A stretch of DNA of 64,000 nt from Lentinula raphanica. Its lineage: Eukaryota > Basidiomycota > Agaricomycetes > Agaricales > Omphalotaceae. Location of the stretch: contig JANVFP010000008.1 in NCBI GenBank assembly GCA_027919835.1, positions 1,178,001 through 1,242,000 of the forward strand, written 5' to 3'. Below are positions 1 through 11,430 of the stretch, piece after piece. The notes beneath the pieces were generated by a model. That model was not told where the DNA came from. It saw only the letters and a program-made list of their open reading frames with translations, and ran no database searches. The stretch's first letter is position 1, and the number at the start of each line of letters is the position of its first letter. The translations under genes were made by a program, and so were the position numbers.

Positions 1-1060
1 ATCAGCAAATGCCCAGTTGGATCCAATTCGACGTTTGTATGAGCCATTGCATGAATGACCAGGCATACACTTCTACTACTACGTGTACTACTACATTTTC
101 TTTTATTGGGAATCTGAGAATCTGTGTTTGACGTATTCTAGGCACTAAAAGTATTTACCGTGGTCGCTATCTAATCAGCTCAAAGTCCGTGTTATCATTA
201 TTCATTCATTAGTTAGCACTGAGCGATAATATAAAAATATTTGGACCAAAGGACAGCAGAAAGTAAGATTGATTCATGCACATTGTCTATACTCATGTAT
301 TAACAAACATTTTAGGATAGGTAGTTATTCGTACTCGCCAAAAGGTACACAAGAGGGCAAGATAGTAGCATGGGCAGAAACCAATAGACGAGACCAATGG
401 CAATAGCAGGTACTGTAAGATGCATGGTTAGTTCAAATTCATCACGCAATAGATCTAATTATCAAGGAAAAGAAAGGTACGAATTTGGTTTCGCTCTTCT
501 TCCACTCCATTCAACAAGATTTCTTCAGTCAGACAAAGGTACGAGGAAGTCTCCAATGTCGTCAGAGAAGTAGTCTATGTCCTCTTGTCTCAAATACAGG
601 AGATCTACTTCATCTAGTTCAGCTGACTGTGGGTTTGGTTTTACCCCTTCAGGCAAGAATTTTGGATGCGAGAACAAATACACAATTCGTTGCCACGTCC
701 TATGGGCCGACTTATGTTTCGGGTCTGCTCAACGCGGTAGGTAAGTATTCTAATGCAAGCAATGTTGCTGTTACTCACTTGGATCGAGAGGTGGAACATT
801 TTCGGGGTCCCATTTATGCGTACTCGAGACCTGGGAAGCCCAAAGATAATCGATAAAGACTGAATTTTTTTTGAAGTCTCTGTCGGTCCATTTCATTCGC
901 GCAATGATGTCATGGAAGGAGTCCTGGCTACCGCTTGACCAGGTATAGTGCTGTCTCTTGAGCCCCTTCGAATGGTCGTATCCCAACCAGATCAGAACAT
1001 CGTACGTATATCTCCATCACGAATCAGATCTATGAGATCGTCCGTTCTCTCATTCGTCTT
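1..1060. other. No recognisable gene
   Basis: AT-rich sequence with scattered short open frames and no recognisable protein family. The longest frame (485-856, plus) has no motif, no plausible intron signals and biased composition, so it is not called as a gene. Confidence 0.5.
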
Positions 1061-1061
1061 T

Positions 1062-2200
1062 TCATAGGACTCGCCGTGGATTATGACACACATCGTCGAT
1101 GTTCATAATTTGTGGGCGGCCAGAAAGATCGGGTGCCGGGGTGTGAGGTGTAGCAATTGAACGTTTTGACTTCCTCGAGGTCCTAGTAGGGAGTAAGGGC
1201 TTAGGCTTCTTCGAGGGCTTAGAGAACAAGGACCTAGTCTTCCTTGATGAAGATGGAAGGGACTGGGATGAGGATGAGGATGGAGATGAGATTGACAAAT
1301 GTGGAAGTGTAATACGATTCGGATGCAATTGGGAGCGAAGCAGGCGTTGACACGTGGTCCAAAGTTCCGGACGGAGCCGGGAGGGGAGACAACGTGGAGT
1401 CGATGAGGAAGGATAAAATGCAGCGCCGATGGAGACAGGGGCGACCACACTGCTGCAAAATACTTTTTTACAGATTCAGACGGCTGATCTGTTACCAGCG
1501 CAAACAATTTTTGATTTAGTCCGTCCGGAATGTCCCCTAATTCTGGTATGCGACCTATTGGCCGAAAGTTGGCTAAGGTGTTCAATGGACGTTCAGACGT
1601 TCAGACGTTGGCGGCTCCATCGCTGACGCTATCCACGTGTTTGGGTTTTTTTTAGCGAATCTTCAATGGTAGGTGCGAACTGCTTCAGCACCAAACTAAT
1701 GGCTAACGATGAATCTAAGGTAATGCAGCCATTCACTTTCACCAGCGAGTTGGGTGTCTCCATTTGTAGGTGGTAATATTCAATTAGACCTTGAGGTTTT
1801 TGGTAGGCCTTTGCTGTGAGGGCCAAATGGAGTGAAACCGCTGAAATGGAAAATCAGGCTCATGACTGCGCGCAAAAACAACGATACGGACTTGGCGGGG
1901 AAGACGTAATTGACTATCTGTCAGGGTAAAGTTGGGGACTACAGGGCGCATCGAAAGCTTTTGTGACTTGTCGAAAGAATGAGTAGTAGCCATAATGGTC
2001 AATTCAACAATGAACTCACGGCCTAAACCTGTTGAATCGTTGTCAAACAGACCGTTTACAAAAAATGTGGCAATTTGATCAAACGGGTCCGTTGAGGCGA
2101 CGGTTTCTGGCGAATTCGAAGTTTCTGGAGCAGTAGGAGTGGCGGAGGCAGAGTTTACGGTGTCTATCAGATTATGGACGCTAGAGAAGTCAAGTTCTTC
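1062..2200 (-). pseudogene. Unrecognised degenerate minus-strand gene
   Basis: Several minus-strand blocks read like protein and lie in gene order, but in different frames: about 2002-1784 (Arg- and Pro-rich, contains RLPRQVRIVVFARSHEPDF), 1826-1629 and 1585-1400. They are separated by stops rather than by clear GT-AG introns. The 1260-1300 stretch is low-complexity Ser-rich coding or a purine-rich tract. I do not recognise a family. It is probably the remains of a multi-exon gene, but it could also be a transposon remnant. Confidence 0.25.
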
Positions 2201-2585
2201 TGTTCAAGTTTCCATCGCTTCAAGCTGATGAAGACACTGGTGAGTGAACTCGTGTACTAACACTGAGAGAGTTTTCCTCACGTTAGTTGCAACTGGGACC
2301 ACACTATCGTATCTAGCTACCTAGCACTACAAGGGGAGTCGGTTACAGAAAACCCAGTTTTGGAGAACTGACTCGGAGCTTTTTCAGGTTTTTTGCACGA
2401 CAGTCCCGGTCCGCTTCAGTAAGCTCGCTTACATAAAGCCTTTGACTCGGACCAGCTCGGACCATCGAAATTTGAATTGGACGTGTTTTTGTTGATTTCA
2501 ACCATGAGCTTGTACCAGCTATGTTTCCTCTTTTCTTTGCTTTCTGCAGCCTTCCTAGTATCTCCATGTTCACGTTCACTTCTTT

Positions 2586-3251
2586 GTGGAGCAAGCAGCC
2601 TTCCATCGATGCAAGATGCAAACATTCCGGATTTCAACCTCGTACCTATACTTGCTGGACGAGTTTCGAAGGCACAACCACCACTTCCAATCTGCTCTCA
2701 CTCAAATATCTCAAGATGACACGACAGATGCTCGTCATCTAGCATTACTTGGTGAAGACCTCGAAGAGTTTGCAAACCTCGGCGGGGAAATTGGCTCAAA
2801 TGAGATGAAACAGCACTCAGCCATATTCCCCGATCGTGCAGAATGGGAAATGCTCCGAACAAATGTACACCGCATGATTCTTGACCTCCGGACAATATAC
2901 AATCATCGAGTGGAACAGAGTCACCACGGCCGTCCAACGGTTATATCTTGGGAGCGGACTGGCTCTGCTGGACGTCCTAGGGCAATCATAGACCCTACTT
3001 TCCTGTGATGGGCTTATGGACGTCGTACGACTAGCGGTATCGCAGATTTCTTAGGTTTGAGCCGTAGGACGGTCAGGAGGGCTCTCCTGAACCAAAATAT
3101 TGTATCACCAGGACGTACACCATTCATAGAAGACACGGATGTCGACAGCATGGCTGAAGACCGTATACTCGAAACACACCAGCCTGTTCCGGAGAGTTTA
3201 CCTCAGGAAGTCCTAGACGCAGCCACCAGGATCGGGTCTTCGTCGACTTAA
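2586..3251 (+). pseudogene. N-terminal part of an integrase-core (DDE-type) transposon protein, with in-frame stop
   Basis: The frame opens with a helical N-terminal region and reaches GRPRAIIDPTFL, an in-frame TGA (3006-3008), then WAYGRRTTSGIADFLGLSRR and TVRRALLNQNIVSPG. This is the layout of a large Agaricomycete family annotated as integrase core domain proteins: Gly-Arg-Pro-Arg linker, then a helix-turn-helix that precedes the catalytic core. The TGA stands where family members have Arg or another residue before the conserved Trp-Ala-Tyr, which fits a CGA to TGA change. The frame closes at 3251, before any catalytic core, so the DDE domain is missing. There is no upstream ATG in this frame. 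It is a dead, truncated copy. Family assignment is from memory of the motif. Confidence 0.6.
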
Positions 3252-3850
3252 GCTTCCTTTCGACGTGATGGGGCTAATAAACTCATATATTAATCTTAAT
3301 TATCAGCAGCACCTCATCGTGAACTTTGAGCGCTCACCAAGCAGATGTATGGCTGTCGAGTAATGCAAGAGGTGCGGTCGCCTTTGTATATAGATTCGTC
3401 AAGTTCTGATGCGCCGTTTGCAGACCATCGAGTTTATCCTTGCCGAGTAGCAAGAATCATCGTTGTTAAAAAGGTTGATGAAGTTGTTTGCTGTCAGAGC
3501 GTTACTTGCAAATTTGGGTAGAGGAGATACTAGGACTTCTTGTGAGTTCCTTTAGCCTTGCGCGATCGGACTGCTCTTCTTTGGAGACAAGACTTCTGGT
3601 CTGGCAATGGTAGTCAGCTGTACCATTGAGAGCGTGCTTTGCACCCCGAAGTCCGTCGTTCAATGCTTTTTGTTGATCGAGCTGATATAACTTAGGCTCG
3701 AAGATAGAATACTCGCAAGAGTGTTACTCACCTGAGGACGTTAGCTCAAAGAAACCGGAAGAGACTTGTATTTTCATTAAGTCAAGGTTCTGCAAAATTC
3801 TGATACTTTCTGCGTGAGTTCCAATTATCTTTGTACGGCAGCGGTCTGCA
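3252..3850. other. Intergenic, no recognisable gene
   Basis: No coding segment or repeat that I can support. The bases just before 3851 may be decayed PRP8 coding sequence: weak similarity in changing frames to the segment that normally precedes it. Confidence 0.4.
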
Positions 3851-4441
3851 ATTATACTACATCCCGACAAGAATACTATCACTGAACTGCACTTTGTGTG
3901 GTCAACCCTCAGTGATGAAGAGTGGATCAAGGTCGAAGTTGCCATGAAGGATCTGATTCCTGCAGACTACGGTAAAAGGAACAGTGTCAACATTGCATCG
4001 TTGACGGTCAGTGAAATCCGAGACATTATCTTGGGTCAGGAAATCGCCGCGCCTTCCGTTCAACGTCAACAGATGGCTGAGCTGAAAGAGCTCGGAGGCA
4101 CAGGCCCAGGTCACTGCCGTACAGACGTAAAATTTCGAATAGTCGGTTCCATAAGCCTTGCGTATGAGAAAAAATTCAACAGGCAAACCACCAATGTTCA
4201 CGGTGATACCATTCAGACAGTCACGAGTACGTGAATCCTTTCGGTTGGTCTCTGCATCTACTGACATTTCATTCAAGCTACCAATTACGAGCAACAAGTG
4301 TTCAGCAGCAAGTCAGATTGGCGTATGCGTGCCATTTCGGCCACACACTATCTGCCTCTTCGTCTTCAACACATTTATGTGTTTAATGACGACGTCAAGG
4401 ACGATGCAGCTTCCTACACTTATGTCCTGCCCAAGAAATAA
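3851..4441 (+). pseudogene. prp8: Fragment of pre-mRNA-splicing factor Prp8 (spliceosome core)
   Basis: Prp8 is the U5 snRNP scaffold at the spliceosome active centre and is normally about 2,300 residues and single-copy. This piece covers only the link between the RNase H-like and Jab1/MPN domains. It opens with [20 protein letters not shown], then [14 protein letters not shown], then [20 protein letters not shown], and later QTTNVHGD and [20 protein letters not shown]. It ends at a stop (TAA 4439-4441) just after SYTYVLPKK, where real Prp8 continues. An intron with GT at 4227 and AG at 4276-4277 restores the frame. A second intron-like stretch (about 4124-4180) is read through, and a one-base frameshift near 4090-4110 breaks the frame before it. 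Upstream, similarity fades with further shifts. It has no start codon, so it is a decayed partial copy. Confidence 0.85.
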
Positions 4442-5047
4442 ACTATTAGATATATTCTTCTATGTACTTAATGTGACAATCGATATTCAGACGCAAATTT
4501 GAGGTGTCTGCGTCTATTTTAAGCGCCTATCAATCCTCTCCAAATTCGAGGACATTATGATTCACACCAGCGACAACTGGAGTGAAAGTAGAGTAGAGGT
4601 AGAGTAGAGGTAGAGGTAGAGATATGCTTGGAAGTAGAGGTTACCTCTCTCCTTTCAGGATGGCTTTCAAAAGTAGAGTTCCACCATAAACCGAATCAAC
4701 CGGAGTCAACAGATGCCGAAGTAGAACAGATGCCGAGCTGAGGCTACCGCCGGAATTATGGCAGATACGCCAAAAATGAATATACAGTGATCTCATTTAC
4801 CAGTCAAAGATAGTTTGTGGTTCAGAAGTTCTTGGAAGGGCCTCTAGCAGATGATGGGACCAAATGCAGGTTCTTGAATGTCAGTACAGCCTGTAGTGTT
4901 GAGACGTTCGGGAGACTTGCCGCCGAGCGGCGCAAGTGAATGACAATGCCGGTGGTGGCCGAAATGTGGCACTGTGGCTTTGAACTCATAAAGTACTTAG
5001 AGTCTGCCAAATTCAACCAAATTTACTGCTGAGTCATCATCGCAAAA
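4442..5047. other. Intergenic with short AGGTAG repeats
   Basis: Holds a short GTAGAG/AGGTAG simple repeat near 4587-4625 and no recognisable gene. The minus-strand frame 4822-5016 has no motif and is not called. Confidence 0.4.
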
Positions 5048-6895
5048 GTTGTCTCTCTCGTTGGACTCACTCTTGTCAGCCGTAGTGGCTCTGTAGCCTC
5101 AAAAGCGCCGCGTCGCCTCCAAGTTACCACCCATCCTTTTTCACCTCACAACCTCCCGCTATTCATCAACAATTCCACCCTCAACACAGCGACCCACCAT
5201 CGAGGACCAACTCGCATATGGATAACTTGTGTGAGGACACGACGGCCATGCATGCGGCTATCGTCAAAGGCGTGATAATGTTAATGCTGGCAACCTTGAC
5301 GGAGGACAATTATGAACGGAATCAACTGCAAATTCACTTAGTGCGTCTTCACAATTAAGTACACCCAACAAAAACTCATTACCTCCTGCAGCTTTCCGAG
5401 CAACATGGTATAGATACCTACCTGTACTTCATCAGGCGCTTGATTGCGCACTCTCAAGCGCGTTTGTCTTCCGACAATAATTCCACGACCTTCGACGCCT
5501 CGTGCTCACTATCTTTTCGGCTGCTCTTACAAGAAACACAGAGATTAGCTCGAGACCCATATCTTGCTGAACGCTTTCGGGACGGTGTTGATGGAGGTGA
5601 AGGAGAAGTCTTCAGGAATTTTGACTTTGTTCGATTCGTTGATCGCATGGGCTTACGACCTCTTGAGCGACTGGTTCTCGCGGCTCCAATCGTTTCCTCT
5701 CCAGTCAGAGTAAAATTCAGCGCGCAAGCACAAATAGTCGTGAACCAGGAGCTCGAAAATGCAGTCCTCAGCCTATGTCATAGTCCGTCCTTCGACCCTG
5801 CAGACTTGTCACCAAATCAGGTTAGCAAATTACTGGGAAGTCTGCTCTCCGATCCTCCTGCAGATTCTCCCGTTCTTGATGCCTCACAACGAGAAGCACT
5901 TATCGTGGCAGCACAGACCAAATATGGCAAAGATACTGTTGCTCCTATGCTCCAACGTATTCTGCCTAGTTTGAGGTGAGTGTTTATCGTCTCATGTAAT
6001 ACATCAATGCCAACTTCAAAGTTTTGACAGTTTACCCCCCGGTACAACACTCGTTCAGGCTCTCGTGCAACTTGGCCCCGACATTACAACTGACCCTGAT
6101 GCCGTTCGTGCACTCTTGGCGCGTTTTGGCATCACCGATGTTTCTCCTCCGCAAGACGAACAGGTCGTTGATATCATGTTAAACTTGAGCGGGAAGGCTA
6201 CTGAAGGAGCGGTTATATGTGATATAGCAGCTCTAGTTCGAGCCTTAAACAGCTTCCCCAACGCCAACCTCAATTGGGCAACTGTGATCAAATCTTTCGA
6301 TGTTCCCGACCGACACGGTGTTGACACGCCAACTCTCAAACTTCTCATCGCCATCCTTCTCAGTTGCTCTCGTGACGCCAATCCCCACCCTATAACCGGT
6401 TTTTGGACTATTTGGTCGAACGCCCTTTACCAACTTCGCCTTCTTGATGCCCTGCTCTCCCTTCCGGGTGACACGTTCAACTTGGTCCAGCTTCCTGGCC
6501 GCCGCATAGTAACAGTCGAGGATGTTGCATGCGCCAGTCCCAATATCAAATCCCTTGCTGCTAATGTTCAGGGTCACACTTGGAATTCCCTTGATCTGTT
6601 CGAGGTTTTGGTGAACTTAGCAGATTCAGAGTCGACAGAAATTCGAGGTGTCGTTCGCGAGATGTTAGACAAAGCCAGTGCTGAGCTTGTGCATATGGGC
6701 CTCTTACAAGTCACGGTGAGCAAAGTGACAAGACATTCACTGTTCTGTCAATGGCTCACAAATATGTATAGGACGCTTCCTGGAATGAAATCTGCCTTCA
6801 ACACTCTCGCAAATTACTCACCATGTTTCCTGCAGTAGAGCATCCTTTCTTTGCGTGTCGTTTCTAGATCATACGTTCCGTTGTATATTCATCAG
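5048..6895 (+). pseudogene. not1: NOT1 (CCR4-NOT scaffold) 5' fragment, copy 1
   Basis: Not1 is the scaffold of the CCR4-NOT deadenylase complex and normally exceeds 2,000 residues. Exon 1 (about 5215-5340) is degenerate and has no usable start. Exon 2 (5392-5975) is open and reads LSEQHGIDTYLYFIRRLIAH, then LARDPYLAERFRDGVD and LSPNQVSKLLGSLLSDPPAD. Exon 3 (6031-6715) gives LPPGTTLVQALVQLGPDI, ARFGITDVSPPQDEQ and HPITGFWTIWSNALYQLRLL. Exon 4 starts at 6772 (DASWNEICLQHSRKLLTMF) and runs out near 6835, before the expected continuation. All exon joins are clean GT-AG and keep frame, so decay is limited to the lost start and the lost 3' three quarters. The first 1.1 kb is duplicated at 11542-12640. 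Confidence 0.85.
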
Positions 6896-7930
6896 TCGGT
6901 ACGTATTCCTCGCATATTGACAGCAAGATTCCTGACATATCGTCTTCAGTCCTTGCGTGTATATATGATTCTTGTGTCAGGTCGTGAGGGCAATCGTCTT
7001 CCAATCATTGTCTGTCCTGCTTTGTCCAGGTGAGTGTTTCGCGTATCCCATACACTTCGTTTATTGAATACACATGCAAGCTTATTTTCTTTAACCTTCG
7101 ATCGCCACTTCATACCCTCTTTTTCCCTTCCCTCTTCATCCTCACGTTACCCCCGTGTTATTTCGTGTTATCCGGCGCTACACTTGTTCGTGTCAGGCAA
7201 GTCGGCTTGTATCGGTCGTTATATTACTGATGCTCGATAACAGGTTGTGTCCAGTGCTTCGACCGGCCAACCAAAACGGGAATCTACACCGAATATTCCG
7301 ACGACGCTATGCGTTATGCTCGCTCACGGTCCAACAGTCTTCTACAACAGTCTTCTACAAAGCTACTCGAACTATCGTACTGTATATGTGTTAGTGCTAA
7401 TAGGTGCAGGCCATTTCTATATGACCCTACTCAGAGTGGAGCGGTACACACTATTTATTCAGTCCAAGTCAAAATGCGAATACCATGATTCATATCTTCC
7501 TTCCTTCCTTCCTTGATCAAATAATCAGAGTGCCCAACCCCCTATACCGATTTTGTCCGAATTATATCGTCATAATTTGCCAACGAATTAGCAGCGCTAC
7601 CCTCAGTGAAGATGAACTTTTTGACTCGATCGTTCTGTTACGCTTCAAGTGCTCTCCTTGAACAAAGTTGGTAGACAACAGGATAATACGAATCTTCCCT
7701 CTGATCGTTACCGTATCGTTTTGTCGGACCGCGCGCATTTTCTACAAGCCGAATTAGCGACTCACCTCAATAATATGGTAGTAGAAGAAAACCTCAGGAA
7801 ATACACTGTAGTTTGTGTAGAGAGGCTGTCTTATGGTTATGTGCGAGAAAGACGGTTAGCGACGCGTTATTTCAGTCGTGGTTGAGTCACTTAATTTGTC
7901 ATACAGCATAATATACCTTATATTATCCAG
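6896..7930. other. Gene-poor stretch between NOT1 fragment and repeats
   Basis: T-rich sequence with short open frames only (for example 7247-7516). A short CTTC run lies at about 7497-7514. No homology to the missing part of NOT1 is visible, so the NOT1 breakpoint lies near 6835-6895. Confidence 0.45.
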
Positions 7931-8080
7931 TCTTTGTACTATGCTACCGTGATGCTTAGATGGTGTGGAGAGTTGCAATGCACAGATAGATAGTGCAGTA
8001 TAGTTAGCAGGTCATTGGGCAAAAGGCCGTAAGGCCTTTCGGGTCCCAGTGCGGTAAAGTATCCACGGTCAGCTGCGATT
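7931..8080 (+). repeat. Repeat A, copy 1 (150 bp)
   Basis: Begins TCTTTGTACTATGCTACC and ends GGTCAGCTGCGATT. It is the same, base for base as far as I can read, as 8361-8510. It contains a small hairpin, AAAGGCCGTAAGGCCTTT. It forms the head of the first of two tandem A-core-B units. Confidence 0.9.
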
Positions 8081-8202
8081 GGGTGGGAGGGACCCAAATG
8101 CAGTCTGACCGTTGGTCCACACTCGGACTGCATGTTCTTAGCATATGCGAGATGGAATATACTATATAAACATGAGCATATGTACTGGGTGGGTGGGTGC
8201 GG

Positions 8203-8360
8203 AAATAAAAGAAAGCCGAGTCAATGTGGAGAGGCTTCGACGCGAGCCTTTTCGACCACCCAGGCATGCATGGTGGTTCGAAGCAAGAGCGACAGGCATC
8301 ACGTGCCGCGTTCAAAGACTCAAGTTTGCCGGCGCTCAATTTGAGCTGGTCAAACTGCCA
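8203..8360 (+). repeat. Repeat B, copy 1 (158 bp)
   Basis: Starts AAATAAAAGAAAGCCGAG and ends GAGCTGGTCAAACTGCCA. Identical to 9777-9934 by eye. Contains GGTTCGAAGC, which resembles a pol III box B, but I see no convincing box A. It directly abuts the second copy of repeat A. Confidence 0.9.
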
Positions 8361-8510
8361 TCTTTGTACTATGCTACCGTGATGCTTAGATGGTGTGGAG
8401 AGTTGCAATGCACAGATAGATAGTGCAGTATAGTTAGCAGGTCATTGGGCAAAAGGCCGTAAGGCCTTTCGGGTCCCAGTGCGGTAAAGTATCCACGGTC
8501 AGCTGCGATT
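8361..8510 (+). repeat. Repeat A, copy 2 (150 bp)
   Basis: Second copy of the 7931-8080 repeat, exactly 430 bp downstream. It is the head of the second A-core-B unit, whose core (8511-9776) differs completely from the first core (8081-8202). Confidence 0.9.
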
Positions 8511-8784
8511 CCCAAATTGTAGGAGTGCACGACGCATCCAGTGACCGTGGATACCCAGATAGTAGGAGTAGCACTCTGCTTAGCAAGGATCACACAGGAG
8601 TATGCCTGACAAGATAATTGGGTAATATACTTGTTGACTAGCATATGAGCACCAGTGACAGAAGCAGTGGCAAAGGCCTTAAGCCAAGCAAGCAAAAGCA
8701 GAAAATTTAGCAGAGCAGAAGCAGATTTAAGCAGTAGCATGAGCATCAGGCAGGTATTAGCATGAGAATCATGAATGAGCATTA

Positions 8785-9115
8785 GAATGAGCATTAGCAG
8801 TAGTAGTAGCAGTAGCAGTAGCAGTAGCAGTAGCAGCAGTAGCAGTAGCAGTAGCAGTAGCAGTAGCAGCAGTAGCAGCAGTAGCAGCAGTAGCAGCAGT
8901 AGCAGCAGTAGCAGCAGTAGCAGCAGTAGCAGTAGCAGTAGCAGCAGTAGCAGTAGCAGTAGCAGTAGCAGCAGTAGCAGTAGCAGTAGCAGCAGTAGCA
9001 GTAGCAGTAGCAGTAGCAAGAGCAGCATTAGCAGTAGCAGCAGCAGCCTTGGCAGTAGCAATGGCAGTAGCAGTAGTAGCATTGGCAGTAGCATTGGCCT
9101 TTGCCTTAGCAGTAG
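8785..9115 (+). repeat. AGCAGT/AGTAGC hexanucleotide array
   Basis: About 330 bp of AGC and AGT triplets in irregular alternation, decaying toward both sides. In the three frames on each strand it reads as runs of Ser, Leu, Ala or Gln-like residues, so the long open frames over it (minus 8369-9094, minus 8769-9167, plus 8775-9200) are repeat artefacts, not genes. Confidence 0.95.
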
Positions 9116-9194
9116 CAGCCCATGCAGCAGGACGTATCCTAACTACATGCTCGGAGGCCGAAGCCAACCGAGAGTAAGGCCGAAGCCAGACAGG

Positions 9195-9490
9195 CAGTAG
9201 CAGTAGCGTAGCGTAGCGGTAGCATTAGCGGTGACATTAAGGTCACATTAGCATTAGCTGTAGCGGTAGCGGTAGTGACGACAGTGGCGGCGAGGATCGA
9301 CGGCGGTAGCGAGGGTTGATGGCGGTAGCGAGTGTCGATGGCGGCAGCGAGGATCGACGGTGGTAGCTAGTGTTGGCAGTGATAGTGAGTATCAACAAGG
9401 GTAGCAAGGGTTGATGGTGGTAGCGAGGGTTGACCATGGTAGCGCAGTAGCGGCGAGGGAAAAGGTGGGAGTAGCATTAGCAGTTGTTGT
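9195..9490 (+). repeat. Degenerate GTAGCG/GATGGCGGTAGCGAG repeats
   Basis: An imperfect minisatellite built on GGCGGTAGCGAG units (about 15-30 bp period) that follows the hexanucleotide array. It has no coding value. Confidence 0.8.
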
Positions 9491-9776
9491 CTCATGCCAG
9501 CAGCAAAGGCAGTGGGAGGCAATGGATTGGGAGGTACAATAGTAGCGAGGCTATGAGCATAAGATCAATGTTGAGAGGGGAGATACGGACCTCAGCATGT
9601 GCAAACCCTCTATCTCCATTCTCTGAGAGGCATAGAATGTAGCAGTAGCGGTGGAAGGGTGCCAGTTTTGAGGTTGATGTGTTCATGAGTTTCAAGGTTT
9701 GAGATGGTGGTAGCCAAAGATTGAAGCTTGAAGCTTGAAGTTTTGTGGGAAGATTTTGGAGGGTACATAGAGGAGA

Positions 9777-9934
9777 AAATAAAAGAAAGCCGAGTCAATG
9801 TGGAGAGGCTTCGACGCGAGCCTTTTCGACCACCCAGGCATGCATGGTGGTTCGAAGCAAGAGCGACAGGCATCACGTGCCGCGTTCAAAGACTCAAGTT
9901 TGCCGGCGCTCAATTTGAGCTGGTCAAACTGCCA
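9777..9934 (+). repeat. Repeat B, copy 2 (158 bp)
   Basis: Identical to 8203-8360 and closes the second A-core-B unit. The B copies are in the same orientation and 1,574 bp apart. Confidence 0.9.
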
Positions 9935-10029
9935 ATATACATGTTTGGTCCTGCACCCCTCTGGACTTTGTAGTCGCCACAGCTTGCCTCAACATCCACC
10001 CACCTGTCCTCTTCTTTCTTCAACACATC

Positions 10030-10066
10030 ACTCCGCCGAAGCGAAGCGTAGGCACTAACTTGTAGT
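10030..10066 (+). repeat. Dispersed TCCGCCGAAGCGAAGCG motif, copy 1
   Basis: CTCCGCCGAAGCGAAGCGTA followed by GGCACTAACTTG. Near-identical copies lie at about 33095 (same strand) and 42150-42175 (opposite strand). This copy sits right at the 5' break of the RFA1 fragment. It is probably the terminus of a mobile element family. Confidence 0.7.
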
Positions 10067-10084
10067 AATTGTCAGGGCCTTACG

Positions 10085-11425
10085 AATCCTTGGACAAGAG
10101 GATGGGAGGATTGGAGAACCAGTTCTTATAGAAACAATTGCGAATCCGGCTGAATCCGGAAGCTCCGACTCCTGCGGTTGAAAACCCTCTTCGGCAGCCT
10201 ACTGCTAAATCCACTTCCAGCAGCAGGTTCCAGCACTAAGTTCTGTCTGTCGTCTCCCCCAGAGGAACAACTGGCATCCTATTGAGAGTCTTGGTCCTTA
10301 TCAAAACTATTGGACGATCAAAGCAAGGATCATTCAGAAGACAGAACTCAAACCATTCTCGAATCTGCGTGGGGAAGGCAAGGTATTCAATGTGACTTTC
10401 AAGGATGAAACGGGTGAAATCAGAGCCACCGCGTTCAACGCTATCGCCGACAACCTTTACCCCAAATTGAAGGAAGGGAAGGTCTACTACGTCTCCTTGA
10501 AAGGAAAAGTCAACCTCGCGAACAAAAAATACTCCAAGGTCCAGAATGACTTTGAGATCACTCTAGAGGCTAAATCCGAGATTGAAGAGGTATGATTTGC
10601 CTATGTGCAACGCTTCTTTATCTGAGCATATCTATTACAGTGTCTGGAAACGTCAAATCTTCCTATGATCAAGTATAGCTTCGTAACCTTGCAGGAGTTG
10701 CAAAAGTTGCCTAAAGACTCTACTTGTGGTACGTACGCCTAATCGTACAGGTATTAAGTGGTCTCATTGCCTAGCAGATGTAATCGCCATCCTGAATAAC
10801 TACGGCGATGTTTCTGAGATCACTTCTCGAGCCACTAGTCGCACTGTTAGCATTTCGAATCATTGAGAATGCTCGCGTAATTATCTAACTGCAACCTCGT
10901 CTTTGCAGATGAAGAAGAGAGAATTGACACTGGTCGATCAATCTGGGTTTTCAACAAGGTTGACTCTCTGGGGCAACCAAGCTGAGAATTTCAGCCCTGA
11001 TGAACAAAGCCCGGTGATTGCTTTTAAGGGTGTCAAAGTCGGCGATTATGGAGGTCAGTGTGTTGTTTCATCGATAGAGAATCATTTCGGCTGAATTCTC
11101 TTCGCTCTAACAGGACGCTCGCTTGGAATGGTAGCGAGTGCGACCATGACCCAAAATCCAGATATCCCAGAATCGCATGCTCTCCGAGGCTGGTACGACT
11201 CAGCTGGCAGTAAATCGACCTTCCAATCCTATAGTGTCGCAAACGGATTGTTCACTGGATCAAGCGGAGCCGGGTTCAATCGCTCAGCGATCAAATCCCT
11301 CCTCGAAATGGAGCTAGAAGCCAACCGAATTCCCGACTCGGACGAGAAACCGGTCTATTTCTCTACTAGGGCGATGTTGATGTACATCAGATGTGAGAAC
11401 ATCGCTTATCCAGCGTGCGAGACCT
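10085..11425 (+). pseudogene. rfa1: RFA1 (replication protein A large subunit) internal fragment
   Basis: Rfa1 is the 70-kDa single-strand DNA-binding subunit of RPA. Exons inferred: 10263-10589 (NNWHPIESLGPYQNYWTIKA, FKDETGEIRATAFN), 10641-10728, 10778-10845, 10909-11053 (KRELTLVDQSGFSTRLTLWG) and 11114 to about 11425 (NPDIPESHALRGWYDSAGS, then YFSTRAMLMYIRCENIAYPA). This covers DNA-binding domains A and B and the start of C, ending within the zinc-ribbon cysteines. Splice joins keep the frame. A weak N-terminal linker is visible around 10085-10240. The N-terminal domain and the rest of domain C are absent. The last exon runs straight into the NOT1 leader repeat at 11431, making a chimeric frame that stops at 11538. 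There is no start codon, so it is not functional as RPA. Confidence 0.85.
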
Positions 11426-11430
11426 GTAAA

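Noticed and set aside
3006..3008. TGA as a recoded sense codon
   Set aside because: Intact genes in the window use TGA as a normal stop (for example 17807-17809), so recoding is not supported.
8270..8290. GGTTCGAAGC as a tRNA T-loop or SINE box B
   Set aside because: No cloverleaf and no box A at the right distance. Kept only as a repeat feature.
8369..9200. Long open frames of poly-Leu, poly-Ala and poly-Ser (plus and minus)
   Set aside because: They are produced by the AGC/AGT hexanucleotide array, which is open in several frames. No other coding evidence.
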